Source: Garicola koreensis (GTDB taxonomy: Bacteria; Actinomycetota; Actinomycetes; Actinomycetales; Micrococcaceae). Taken from it: 64,000 nucleotides of DNA. The stretch spans positions 930,001 through 994,000 of the forward strand of contig NZ_JACIBT010000001.1 of assembly GCF_014195445.1 (NCBI RefSeq), written 5' to 3'. Under the pieces are notes generated by a model. The model was given only the letters and a program-made list of their open reading frames with translations, was not told the origin of the DNA and ran no database searches. Shown one piece after another: positions 35,852 through 43,763 of the stretch; the stretch's first letter is position 1, and the number at the start of each line of letters is the position of its first letter. A program made the position numbers and the translations under genes.

Positions 35852-37001
35852 CTGGACCGGCGTCAGCTGACCCGGTGTCAGCCGTCCCGGTGCCGCTGGG
35901 CCACAGTTGCCCCAGCATCTGCCGGTAGTCGCTCTCGCTGATGAGCCGGATCGACTGGCCCTCACCGACCCGCTGCAGCGCCTCACGAGCCTTGCGCGCC
36001 TTCAGCGGGTGTCCCTTCCCCAGGGCCGCCTGGTGCTGCTCGTCGAGGTCTTCGACGGCGAACCCGTCGCCGATGACCAGCAGCGTGGTGGAGCCGGTGA
36101 CCCGCGAGGACGTCGTCGCCCCGCAGTGCGCCGCAAGAGCCTTGGCCTGGGTGCGCGGCACCGCCAGGGTCCCGGTGAACGCCACGTGGTGGCCGAACAG
36201 CGGGTGCTGGGAGTCCGCCTCGGGGTTCGGCGGCAGGTTGGGGCCCTCGTCCTGCCACTGCATCAGCTCCGGCAGCGCATCATCCTCCACCCCGGTGCCG
36301 TCCGCCCCCGCGAGGCTCGCGTCGAAGATGCTGCCGTAGCTGCGAACCTGCCTGGTGGCGCGGGACTCGTAGTCGCGCGGAGCCTTCCAGGGTTCGCACT
36401 CCTGAGGGGCGATGAAGTGTCGGCCGAACAGCGCGTGGAGGTCGCCCACCTTCTCGCGCTGGGCGATGTCGACCACGATGGCCGCAGCCGCACGCGCATC
36501 CCAGAGCGCATGGTGATGGTGCTTGAGATGGAAGCCTGCCTCGGCCGCGGCGTTGGGCAGCGTGTGGGAATCCAGCTTGTACACCGCCCGGGCCAGGCGC
36601 ACCGAGCACAGGGCGCGCAGTCCCGGTGAGTCCAGACCGGAGACCTCCAGGGACGATTCGAAGACCTCGACGTCGAAGGCCGCGTTGTGGGCCACCAAGG
36701 TGTCGTCTCCGATGAATGCCGCGACCTCGGAGAACACCTCGGCGAAGCGGGGCTCGTCGGCGACCCGTTGGGCGGTGATGCCGTGGACGGCGGAGTTCCG
36801 CGGGTCGAACCGGTCGAAGCCTGCAGGCGGGCGGATCCTGCGGAAGTAGAGTTCATCAACATTTCCGTCGCGGACCCGGACCAGGCCGATGGCGCACGGT
36901 GAGCCGCGGAAGCCGTTGGCGGTCTCAAAGTCCACAGCGGTGAAGTTCAGCCCGGCCACCCGGGGCGGGCGCAGGCCGGCGAGGGAGCTTACAGGGTTCA
37001 T
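35835..37001 (-). CDS. DEDDh exonuclease with C-terminal BRCT domain (DnaQ-like)
   Basis: A 388-residue protein. The N-terminal 3'-5' exonuclease domain has Asp24 and Glu26 in TAVDFETANG, a second Asp in NAAFDVEVF and the His/Asp pair in HHALWDARAAA. A linker of about 70 residues follows, then a BRCT domain (about 270-350) with HHVAFTGTLAVPRTQAKALAAHCGA. Similar stand-alone proteins are widespread in actinobacteria and are thought to act in repair or proofreading. It lies four bases upstream of no further minus-strand gene but downstream of rdgB, so it probably ends the clpS-rph-rdgB transcript. Confidence 0.88.
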   Translation of the reverse strand: MNPVSSLAGLRPPRVAGLNFTAVDFETANGFRGSPCAIGLVRVRDGNVDELYFRRIRPPAGFDRFDPRNSAVHGITAQRVADEPRFAEVFSEVAAFIGDDTLVAHNAAFDVEVFESSLEVSGLDSPGLRALCSVRLARAVYKLDSHTLPNAAAEAGFHLKHHHHALWDARAAAAIVVDIAQREKVGDLHALFGRHFIAPQECEPWKAPRDYESRATRQVRSYGSIFDASLAGADGTGVEDDALPELMQWQDEGPNLPPNPEADSQHPLFGHHVAFTGTLAVPRTQAKALAAHCGATTSSRVTGSTTLLVIGDGFAVEDLDEQHQAALGKGHPLKARKAREALQRVGEGQSIRLISESDYRQMLGQLWPSGTGTADTGSADAGPATAAQ

Positions 37002-37004
37002 GCT

Positions 37005-37655
37005 TTAGGTCAGTGCCTCCACGATTCTCTCTGCCAGAGCGCTGAACGCCTCGCCGCGGTGGGAGAGAGCGTTCTTCTCCGACATGCTCAGCTGGGCAGC
37101 GGATCGGGTCTCCCCGCTCGGCTGCAGGATGGGGTCATAGCCGAATCCGGCGCCGCCGCGCTCCTCGGTGAGCAGAGTGCCCTCCATCCGGCCCTGCGCG
37201 GTGTGCTCGGCGGACGGGGCGCCCTCGTCGTCGGGGATCACCAGGGAGGCGACGCAGACGAAGGCCGCAGACCGGTGCTCGTCGCCGATATCGGCCAGCT
37301 GCTCCAGCAGCAGCTGGCGGTTGTTCTCATCGGAGGCGTGCCGACCCGCCCACCGGGCAGAGAAGATGCCCGGCGCCCCACCCAGGACGTCGACTGCGAG
37401 CCCGGAATCATCGGCGACGGCGGGCAGGCCGGTGCGGCGGGCCGCCTCGCGGGCCTTGAGCAGCGAGTTCTGTTCGAACGTGACCCCCGTTTCGGCGACC
37501 TCGCCGAGGCCGGCGCTCTTGGCGTCGATCACTGCGGCCTGCAGGTCCAGGTGGGCCAGCTGCGGCTGGGCGGCCAGCAGGTCGCGGAACTCGGCGAGCT
37601 TGCCCTGGTTTCCGGTGGCCAGCACGATGCGTGCTCCGGGTGTCGGTCCGCTCAT
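37005..37655 (-). CDS. rdgB: Non-canonical purine NTP pyrophosphatase (RdgB/HAM1)
   Basis: A 216-residue enzyme that hydrolyses dITP, XTP and similar damaged nucleotides to the monophosphates, keeping them out of DNA. Typical features are [12 protein letters not shown] at the N-terminus, [19 protein letters not shown] in the middle and GFGYDPIL near the end. Overlaps rph by four bases (ATGA), as in many actinobacteria. Confidence 0.95.
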   Translation of the reverse strand: MSGPTPGARIVLATGNQGKLAEFRDLLAAQPQLAHLDLQAAVIDAKSAGLGEVAETGVTFEQNSLLKAREAARRTGLPAVADDSGLAVDVLGGAPGIFSARWAGRHASDENNRQLLLEQLADIGDEHRSAAFVCVASLVIPDDEGAPSAEHTAQGRMEGTLLTEERGGAGFGYDPILQPSGETRSAAQLSMSEKNALSHRGEAFSALAERIVEALT

Positions 37656-38392
37656 TCGGCCAGCGCCTGCTTTTGGATCTGGGTGAGCTGATCGGTGCCG
37701 ATAACGGCAAGGTCCAGCAGGTCGTTGAGCTGCTCACGGGTGAAGGGCATGCCTTCGGCGGTGCCCTGGATCTCGACGAAGTCGCCGCTTCCGGTGGCGA
37801 CGACGTTCATATCGGTCTCCGCCGTGGAGTCCTCGGCGTAGGGCAGGTCCAGGGCGGCGGTGTTGTCGGCCAACAGCCCCACCGAGACCGCGGAGACCGA
37901 GTCGGTGAGCACCTCGGCGCGCTTGGCGACGCGCTTGTTGTCCCGCGCCCATTCCACAGCGTCGGCTAGGGCGACGAAGGCTCCGGTGACCGCCGCGGTG
38001 CGGGTGCCGCCGTCGGCCTGGAGCACATCGCAGTCCAGGGTGATCATGTTCTCCCCCAGTGCCTCCAGATTGACCACGGCACGCAGGGAGCGGCCGATGA
38101 GTCGGGAGATCTCGTGGGTGCGGCCGCCGATCTTGCCTTTGACCGACTCCCGGGTGCTTCGGGTGTCGGTGGCCCGCGGCAGCATCGCATACTCTGCGGT
38201 CACCCAGCCGCGGCCCTTGCCTTTGAGCCAGCGGGGCACGCTGGACTCGAAGCTGGCGGTGCACAGCACGCGGGTGTCGCCGAACTCGATCAGGGCGCTG
38301 CCTTCGGCGTGGGCGGACCACCCGCGGGTGATCGTGACCTCACGCAGCTGGTCGACCCCACGGCCGTCGGTGCGCACATACTCTTGCGTCAT
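37652..38392 (-). CDS. rph: Ribonuclease PH
   Basis: A 246-residue phosphorolytic 3'-5' exoribonuclease that trims tRNA precursors. Typical motifs: [39 protein letters not shown] and [22 protein letters not shown] at 38392 with AGGAGA close upstream. Second in the MBL-rph-rdgB run, 32 bases after the MBL gene. Confidence 0.96.
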   Translation of the reverse strand: MTQEYVRTDGRGVDQLREVTITRGWSAHAEGSALIEFGDTRVLCTASFESSVPRWLKGKGRGWVTAEYAMLPRATDTRSTRESVKGKIGGRTHEISRLIGRSLRAVVNLEALGENMITLDCDVLQADGGTRTAAVTGAFVALADAVEWARDNKRVAKRAEVLTDSVSAVSVGLLADNTAALDLPYAEDSTAETDMNVVATGSGDFVEIQGTAEGMPFTREQLNDLLDLAVIGTDQLTQIQKQALAE

Positions 38393-38424
38393 ACGTCTCC
38401 TCATGGTGGTGATAGGACAGGTGT

Positions 38425-39210
38425 TTACACGGTGTAGGTGACGCCGCTGACCGCCACCGAGAGATGGCCCTCGTAGGAGTCCCGGGCGTGGTGAATAAGC
38501 GTCTGCGGGTCAGTCCACACCGGAATATGGGTGAGCAGCAGCCGCTTGACCTGCGCTTCGGCGGCGGCCTCCCCGGCCCGGGCGCCGGTGAGGTGGATGC
38601 CCTCGAAGTGCTCATCGCGCTCATCCTGGTAGGCGGCCTCGCAGAGGAACAGGTCGGCGTCCTGGGCAGCTTCAGTGAGGCCCGGGCAGGTGTCGGTGTC
38701 TCCGGAGTAGGTCAGGGTCCGCACGGTGCCGTCGTCCTCGGCGCAGTCCACGCGCAGCGCATAGGGCTCAGCCACCGGGTGGCGCACCGGCACCGGGGTG
38801 ATGGTGAAGGGACCCACCGTCACCGGCTGCCGCGGTGTCCAGGTGTTGAAGCTGAAGTCCTGGTGCATCCCCGGATCAGGGTCCATCCCATAGGCGGCGG
38901 CCAGTCGCTGGTCCGTGCCAGCCGGCCCGTAGACCGGGATCCGCTCTGCGGGCCACCCGTCGGGACGCCAGCGCACCGCCACGTGCAGGCCACAGAGGTC
39001 CATGTAGTGGTCGGGGTGCAGGTGGCTGAGACAGACCATGTCAATGGTCTCCAGCGGGATGTGCTGCTGCAGCGGCCCGAGGGCCCCGTTGCCCAGGTCC
39101 AGGATGATCCGCCAGGTCCTGCCCTGATGCTCAGCGCTGAGCAGGTAGCAGGACGCCGGTGAGTTGGGGCCCGGGAACGAGCCGCTGCAGCCAATGATGG
39201 TCAGTCGCAT
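38425..39210 (-). CDS. MBL-fold metallohydrolase (Rv1339-like)
   Basis: A 261-residue metallo-beta-lactamase-fold enzyme. The metal motif reads [14 protein letters not shown], with further ligands in [11 protein letters not shown] and near the end in LLLTHIPVW. The mycobacterial homologue Rv1339 lies before rph and has been described as an atypical cAMP phosphodiesterase; RNase Z-like activity is the other possibility. TAGGCT lies eight bases before the ATG, and no ribosome binding site is visible. Confidence 0.87.
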   Translation of the reverse strand: MRLTIIGCSGSFPGPNSPASCYLLSAEHQGRTWRIILDLGNGALGPLQQHIPLETIDMVCLSHLHPDHYMDLCGLHVAVRWRPDGWPAERIPVYGPAGTDQRLAAAYGMDPDPGMHQDFSFNTWTPRQPVTVGPFTITPVPVRHPVAEPYALRVDCAEDDGTVRTLTYSGDTDTCPGLTEAAQDADLFLCEAAYQDERDEHFEGIHLTGARAGEAAAEAQVKRLLLTHIPVWTDPQTLIHHARDSYEGHLSVAVSGVTYTV

Positions 39211-39227
39211 CGTCGCTCAGCCTATCG

Positions 39228-39845
39228 TCACTGATCGTCGGGTAAGACATCGAGCATCGCGGAGAACAGGGTCTCCTGCAGCCAGGTGGAGAAGGCGTAG
39301 AGCTCTCCCATGAACTCCTCGGTGGTGGCTGCCGATCCCTGACCCGCGGCGCTGTGGACCTGTTCGGCGTCGGACTCGGTCTCGATGCCCAACCGTGCCG
39401 AGAGGGTGAGACGAACATCATTGAGCGCGCGGCCGAAGACCGGCGCCTGCGCCTCACTGAGCGCGACCGTGTTGCTCTCCAGGGCCAGTCGGGCCGCGCG
39501 CAGGTCAGCGATCTTGGATTCGCGCAGCGAGCTTTCGGCCAGTCTGCGGAACTGGGCGGCCTCTTCGGGGTCGGCGGAGGCGTCGGGCAGCAGTCGGGCA
39601 AGCACAGCGTCCTGCGGAGGCTGCAGCCCGCCGTCGTCCTCCTCATCGAGGCCGGCACCCAGGCCCGCCAGTTCGGCGCGGAAGTGCGCGAACTCGTCGT
39701 CGGGGCTCTCCTCGCCGGCGATGTCCTGACCACGCTGCTGGAGCATGGTGATCACATCGGCGCACAGCTGGGAGAGCAGCCGGCGCTCATGGGTCTCCAG
39801 GTCTGCCTTATAGCCACGGGTGGTGGCGCGGAACGCACGGGCCAT
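39228..39845 (-). CDS. DUF2017 family protein
   Basis: A 205-residue acidic, mostly helical protein of the actinobacterial DUF2017 family, which is almost always encoded after clpS. The start is MARAFRATTRGYKADLETHE; the ending EEFMGELYAFSTWLQETLFS is typical. No catalytic motif is visible. The link with ClpS suggests a role near Clp proteolysis, but no activity is known. GGAG lies seven bases before the ATG at 39845, which is four bases after the clpS stop. Confidence 0.85.
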   Translation of the reverse strand: MARAFRATTRGYKADLETHERRLLSQLCADVITMLQQRGQDIAGEESPDDEFAHFRAELAGLGAGLDEEDDGGLQPPQDAVLARLLPDASADPEEAAQFRRLAESSLRESKIADLRAARLALESNTVALSEAQAPVFGRALNDVRLTLSARLGIETESDAEQVHSAAGQGSAATTEEFMGELYAFSTWLQETLFSAMLDVLPDDQ

Positions 39846-39849
39846 GGGT

Positions 39850-40155
39850 CTACTCCGCCCCTTCCAGGGTCGCTTGGAGCCCATAGTTGTGCATGGCGGT
39901 GACATCGCGTTCGGCTTCCTCCCGGGCACCGGAGGCGACGATGGCCCGACCGTCGGTGTGGACCTGCATCATCAGGTGCTCGGCGCGCTTCCTGGAGTGG
40001 CCGAAGTAGGTGCGGAACACCCAGGAGACGTAGGACATCAGGTTGACCGGGTCGTTCCACACCACCACCTGGTAGGGGCGTTGGGGCAGGGTGCGCAGGT
40101 CCGTGGCCAGGTCTGTGGCCTCATCAGTCAGCGTGGATCCGGCTGTGGTGCTCAT
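39850..40155 (-). CDS. clpS: ClpS adaptor protein
   Basis: A 101-residue adaptor that delivers N-degron substrates to ClpA/ClpC. The core is YQVVVWNDPVNLMSYVSWVF with the substrate-binding Asn and Asp, followed by HLMMQVHTDGRAIVASG. TAGAAT ends six bases before the ATG, so it is probably leaderless, though GGAG also lies just before the start. It diverges from pncB across only 34 bases. Confidence 0.94.
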   Translation of the reverse strand: MSTTAGSTLTDEATDLATDLRTLPQRPYQVVVWNDPVNLMSYVSWVFRTYFGHSRKRAEHLMMQVHTDGRAIVASGAREEAERDVTAMHNYGLQATLEGAE

Positions 40156-40189
40156 GGCTCCATTCTAAGTGGCACCTAGGATAGATGCT
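40156..40189. promoter_or_regulatory. Divergent clpS/pncB promoter region, 34 bp
   Basis: TAGAAT on the minus strand (40162-40167) ends six bases before the clpS ATG. TAGGAT on the plus strand (40177-40182) ends seven bases before the pncB GTG. The two -10 elements are nine bases apart, so each -35 region lies over or beyond the other -10 and polymerases must exclude each other. Confidence 0.55.
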
Positions 40190-41503
40190 GTGACTGATGC
40201 TTCTGCCTCCACTGCCCTGCTGACCGACCAGTACGAGCTCACCATGGTGCAGGCCGCGCTGCGCTCGGGGACTGCGCACCGGCAATGCACCTTCGAGGTG
40301 TTCGCCCGCCAGCTGCCGCCGGGGCGCCGATATGGGGTGGTCGGCGGCACCGGGCGCATGCTGGAGGGGCTGGAGCAGTTCCGGTTCGGGGCGGCCGAGC
40401 TGGAGTACCTGCGCCGGGAGAGCATCGTCGACGACGCCACCCTGCAGTTCCTCGCCGACTACCGGTTCTCCGGTGACATCAGCGGCTACGCCGAGGGCGA
40501 AGCGTACTTCCCGCACTCGCCGGTGCTGAAGGTCACCGCCAGCTTCGCAGAGGCCTGCCTGCTGGAGACCTTCATCCTCTCGGTGATGAACCACGACTCC
40601 GCAGTCACCTCAGCCGGCTCACGGATGACGCTGGCGGCCGGGGGCCGGCTTTGCCTGGAGATGGGCGGGCGGCGCACCCAGGAGCACTCCGCCGTCGCCG
40701 CCGCCCGTGCCGCTGCGGTGGTGAACTTCGCCGCCACCTCCAACCTGCAGGCCGGCCGTGAGTGGGGCATCCCCACAGTGGGCACCGCGGCACATTCGTT
40801 CATGCTGCTGCATGACTCCGAGGAGGAGGCCTTCGCCGCTCAGGTGCAGGCCTTCGGCGCCGGCACCACCTTGTTGGTGGACACCTACGACGTCGAAGCC
40901 GCCGTCCGCAAGGCCGTGGAGATCGCCGGGCCCGAACTGGGCGCAGTGCGGCTGGACTCCGGGGACCTGGTGCAGCAGGCCCACGATGTGCGGGGCCTGC
41001 TGGACTCCTTGGGCAATCAGAACACCCAGATCGTCGTCTCCTCCGACTTGGATGAGCACGCGATCGCCGGGTTGGCCGCAGCGCCGGTGAACTCCTACGG
41101 GGTGGGAACCCGGCTGGTGACCGGATCGGGGGCGCCCACGGCGTCGATGGTCTACAAGCTGGTGGAGCGTGCCGATGCTGATGGTCGGCCGGTTCCGGTG
41201 GAGAAGGCCTCGGCCGGCAAGACCAGCATCGGCGGCTCCAAATCTGTGCTGCGCAGCATCGGCGAGGACGGCCGGGCCGAGGCGGAGGTCATCTCAGCCG
41301 AGGCTCCTGTTGAAGAGTCCGGATACACCGGCCGGACCCTGCAGGTCCCGTTGGTGATCGGCGGGGAGGTCCAGCCTGGCTGCACGGGCGAGGAGGGTGT
41401 GCGGCGCGCCGGCCACCGGCACCGGGCTTCGGTCCACCAGCTGCCGGCTGAGGCGCGCCGGCTCTCCTCCGGCGAACCGGTCATCCCCACCATCTTCGCC
41501 TGA
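40190..41503 (+). CDS. pncB: Nicotinate phosphoribosyltransferase
   Basis: A 437-residue enzyme that joins nicotinate to PRPP in the Preiss-Handler salvage route to NAD. Typical motifs: LLTDQYELTMVQAAL, FEVFARQLPPGRRYGVVGG, RDSG-like RLDSGDLVQQA and GVGTRLVTGSGAPTASMVYKL. GTG start with TAGGAT seven bases upstream and no ribosome binding site; a start seven codons earlier would lie inside the promoter. It pairs with pncA 161 bases downstream, giving nicotinamide to nicotinate to NaMN in one locus. Confidence 0.95.
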   Translation: MTDASASTALLTDQYELTMVQAALRSGTAHRQCTFEVFARQLPPGRRYGVVGGTGRMLEGLEQFRFGAAELEYLRRESIVDDATLQFLADYRFSGDISGYAEGEAYFPHSPVLKVTASFAEACLLETFILSVMNHDSAVTSAGSRMTLAAGGRLCLEMGGRRTQEHSAVAAARAAAVVNFAATSNLQAGREWGIPTVGTAAHSFMLLHDSEEEAFAAQVQAFGAGTTLLVDTYDVEAAVRKAVEIAGPELGAVRLDSGDLVQQAHDVRGLLDSLGNQNTQIVVSSDLDEHAIAGLAAAPVNSYGVGTRLVTGSGAPTASMVYKLVERADADGRPVPVEKASAGKTSIGGSKSVLRSIGEDGRAEAEVISAEAPVEESGYTGRTLQVPLVIGGEVQPGCTGEEGVRRAGHRHRASVHQLPAEARRLSSGEPVIPTIFA

Positions 41504-41516
41504 GCCGGCCCCTCGC

Positions 41517-41544
41517 CTGCGCAGCCACCACTGCGCAACCACCA
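41517..41544. repeat. Tandem 14-bp direct repeat, two units
   Basis: CTGCGCAGCCACCA and CTGCGCAACCACCA lie end to end with one difference, just after the pncB stop. Probably neutral slippage sequence. Confidence 0.6.
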
Positions 41545-41664
41545 CTGCCCGGCCGCAGTTCTACGGCCCGGGCTCCCATGACGCTACCGGGTGCGGTGCC
41601 CAGGGTAGTAGCGTAGGGGCCAGCGGCACTGACCCAACGGGAGAACAGCACCTAGGAGGCTGAC

Positions 41665-42309
41665 ATGGCTGAGGCACTGATCATCGTCGATGTCCAGAAC
41701 GACTTCTGCGAAGGTGGGGCGCTGGCGGTCACCGGCGGTGCACAGATCGCTGCGGACCTCTCCGAGTTCCTCGAGGACCGCCACGGCGAGTACTCGACCA
41801 TCGTCGCCACTCAGGACTGGCACATCGACCCGGGCGAGCACTTCTCGGATGCTCCGGACTTCGTGAAGTCCTGGCCGGTGCACTGCGCCGCCGGCACGCC
41901 GGGTGCCGAGCTCCACGACAACTTGGACACCGACTATCTGGAGGCCCGCTTCCTCAAGGGCCTCTACGACGACGGCTACTCCGGCTTCGAGGGGCGGCAG
42001 GGTGATCCGGAGCGCGTCGGCATCCTCGAGGGCGAGAAGGGCATCAAAGTCGAACCCGAAGATGTGATCGCCTCCGATGCCCCGGATCTGAACTCCTGGC
42101 TGCAGGAGCACGACGTCGACACGGTCACCATCGTGGGGCTCGCCACCGACCAGTGTGTGCGCGCCACGGCCCTGGACGCCGCGGAGAACGACTACGCAGT
42201 CCGGGTGATCACCGACCTGACCGCCGGTGTCAGCCAGGAGAAGGTCACTGAGACCTACCAGGAGCTGCGCGAGGCCGACGTCGAGCTCCTCACCCGCGAC
42301 GAAACCTAA
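41665..42309 (+). CDS. pncA: Nicotinamidase
   Basis: A 214-residue isochorismatase-fold amidohydrolase that turns nicotinamide into nicotinate and would also activate pyrazinamide. The catalytic triad is visible: Asp9 in IIVDVQNDF, Lys98 in ARFLKG and Cys164 in TDQCVRAT. Metal ligands are Asp51, His53 and His59 in DWHIDPGEH. AGGAGG precedes the ATG. The stop codon touches the left arm of a palindromic repeat. Confidence 0.95.
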   Translation: MAEALIIVDVQNDFCEGGALAVTGGAQIAADLSEFLEDRHGEYSTIVATQDWHIDPGEHFSDAPDFVKSWPVHCAAGTPGAELHDNLDTDYLEARFLKGLYDDGYSGFEGRQGDPERVGILEGEKGIKVEPEDVIASDAPDLNSWLQEHDVDTVTIVGLATDQCVRATALDAAENDYAVRVITDLTAGVSQEKVTETYQELREADVELLTRDET

Positions 42310-42373
42310 AATCCCGGCGAATGTTGCGTCCCGCGTGCGGTACAGAGCGTACACGCAACATCCTCCGGGATTT
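42309..42373. repeat. Palindromic repeat with CGAATGTTGC core (copy 2)
   Basis: Arms at 42309-42329 and 42353-42373 are 21 bases with two mismatches. The left arm begins AAATCCCGG and goes on with CGAATGTTGCGT. Its first base is the last base of the pncA stop. It lies between the convergent pncA and DUF559-like genes and could terminate both. It matches the element at 11441 in arm sequence but not in loop sequence. Confidence 0.8.
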
Positions 42374-42407
42374 CTGAAGTCCTGCCCCTCGGCTCCCGGT
42401 CGTTGTT

Positions 42408-43511
42408 TCAGCGCCGCGAAACCCCCTCGCGCAGAAGCTTCAGCTCCAGCCTCCGCGGCTCGGCCAGGTCGCCCCAGTTCCAGCGCGCGATGCTCCGTCC
42501 GGTGTCTCGGACCTTCTCCTCTCGCTGAATCTGGTTCCAGTAGACGCCGGATTCGGTCGTGCCGGAGAGGCCCGCTGCCTGGTCAAACTTGATCCGCCCA
42601 TCAAATTCGCCGGCCACGCGGTCGGCTTCCCAGTCGAAGTCGAGCCGGGCCGTGCTGCCATCGGGCAGCCGTATCGGTGTTTGCAGCTTCGGGGCCGCGA
42701 AGCCCAACTGGTGGATCAGGACTCGGGAACGGGACTCACCCGGTGACTCACTGAGCGGGTCGGCAAAGGTGGCAGCCCAATCCCATGCCCTGACCGCCCT
42801 GCGGCTCCACAGCCATTCACTCACGGTCTCCAAGTCATCTCGGGTGACACGCCTGCCGTATCCATAGCGACCAGCCATTGCTGCGTCCAGTGCCACAATG
42901 GCCCTCTGCCGACTCAACCGTGGGAGCGTGTCCATCAGTGCAAAGGGAAGCGGCTCCGTCATCACCTCGGCAGCAGTCCCGTCCTCCAAGCGCACCTCCG
43001 GCACGGGAACGCGGATCCCGCCTGGCCCAGTCTCTGAAGACCAGTACAGCTTTCGCGACTCAGGTGCGGTGGATTGCAGAGGAACCGGTGGCAGGCAGCG
43101 TCGCAATGGAAGTGGCTTGAAGGCTGAGACGTAGGCATCCTCTCTGCGTTCCGCCTCAGCCTTGACCTGAGCAATCAGCGAATCCGAGGAGCTGCCTGTC
43201 ACGGGCGGAGCCGCAGACGCACCACACCCTGAGGTGGAGACAGCACGGACGTGAACAGCAGCAGGAACGCTGAGTTGTGGCACACCGTAGATCGTCAATG
43301 CCGTCTCTCTGCAGAAGATGGCGGTGGGCTGCTGGAGTCCCACGGCCGCAGCCAGAGCGGCATGCCGGGTCCAGGGTTTGGCAGTCAGCCATTGCCACGT
43401 CTCGACAAAGACGCCCGGACGTATCCGCAGCAGTTCACCACGGTTCACCGCACGCATCAGCGTGCTCCGCACCCATGAGCTTCTGCGGTGGTGGATAAGG
43501 GTCAGCGTCAT
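42408..43511 (-). CDS. DUF559/AbiEi-like protein with restriction-endonuclease-like C-terminus
   Basis: A 367-residue protein of a type often present in several copies in actinobacterial genomes. The N-terminal 50 residues (RSTLMRAVNRGELLRIRPGVF) resemble the winged-helix antitoxin domain of AbiEi. The C-terminal 110 residues carry the DUF559/PD-(D/E)xK pattern: SRVLIHQLGFAAPKLQTPIR, then LDFDWEADRVAGEFDGRIKF, with Asp, Glu and Lys in register for a nuclease site. No partner toxin is adjacent. It is flanked by GCAACAT-bearing palindromic elements at 42309 and 43600. ATG at 43511 chosen over a start 13 codons earlier for family match. The ribosome binding site is weak. Confidence 0.75.
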   Translation of the reverse strand: MTLTLIHHRRSSWVRSTLMRAVNRGELLRIRPGVFVETWQWLTAKPWTRHAALAAAVGLQQPTAIFCRETALTIYGVPQLSVPAAVHVRAVSTSGCGASAAPPVTGSSSDSLIAQVKAEAERREDAYVSAFKPLPLRRCLPPVPLQSTAPESRKLYWSSETGPGGIRVPVPEVRLEDGTAAEVMTEPLPFALMDTLPRLSRQRAIVALDAAMAGRYGYGRRVTRDDLETVSEWLWSRRAVRAWDWAATFADPLSESPGESRSRVLIHQLGFAAPKLQTPIRLPDGSTARLDFDWEADRVAGEFDGRIKFDQAAGLSGTTESGVYWNQIQREEKVRDTGRSIARWNWGDLAEPRRLELKLLREGVSRR

Positions 43512-43599
43512 GCTCTCAGCTTCACACTGGCCCTGACCCAGCGGAACCACCCCCTGCCAATCTGTGGATAACCCCGCCTCAGGAAGTGCCCGGTGCGCA

Positions 43600-43712
43600 T
43601 TTCATCGCCCAGGACGCAACATTGACCGGGTGATCCCGTGTCGACTCCCCCACGTCCCAGCTGCTGTTGCGCAGAAGGCAGGTTGGGCCGATGAAACGCA
43701 ACATCGACCGGG
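43600..43712. repeat. Complex GCAACAT repeat element (copy 3)
   Basis: ACGCAACAT(T/C)GACCGGG occurs twice as a 17-bp direct repeat, at 43614-43630 and 43696-43712, with one difference. An inverted repeat overlaps it: TTTCATCG-CCC at 43600-43610 and GGGCCGATGAAA at 43685-43696. It lies between the 5' end of the DUF559-like gene and the helicase 3' end. It shares the GCAACAT core with the other two elements but has a different layout, so it may be two rearranged copies. Confidence 0.6.
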
Positions 43713-43763
43713 AGGTGGGAGGGACGGGCGGGACGGGGCCGGTGAGCAGGTGGGGCAGGGCGG

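Noticed and set aside
42408..43511. Complete AbiE-type phage defence system
   Set aside because: Only the AbiEi-like N-terminal domain is present; no AbiEii nucleotidyltransferase gene is adjacent.
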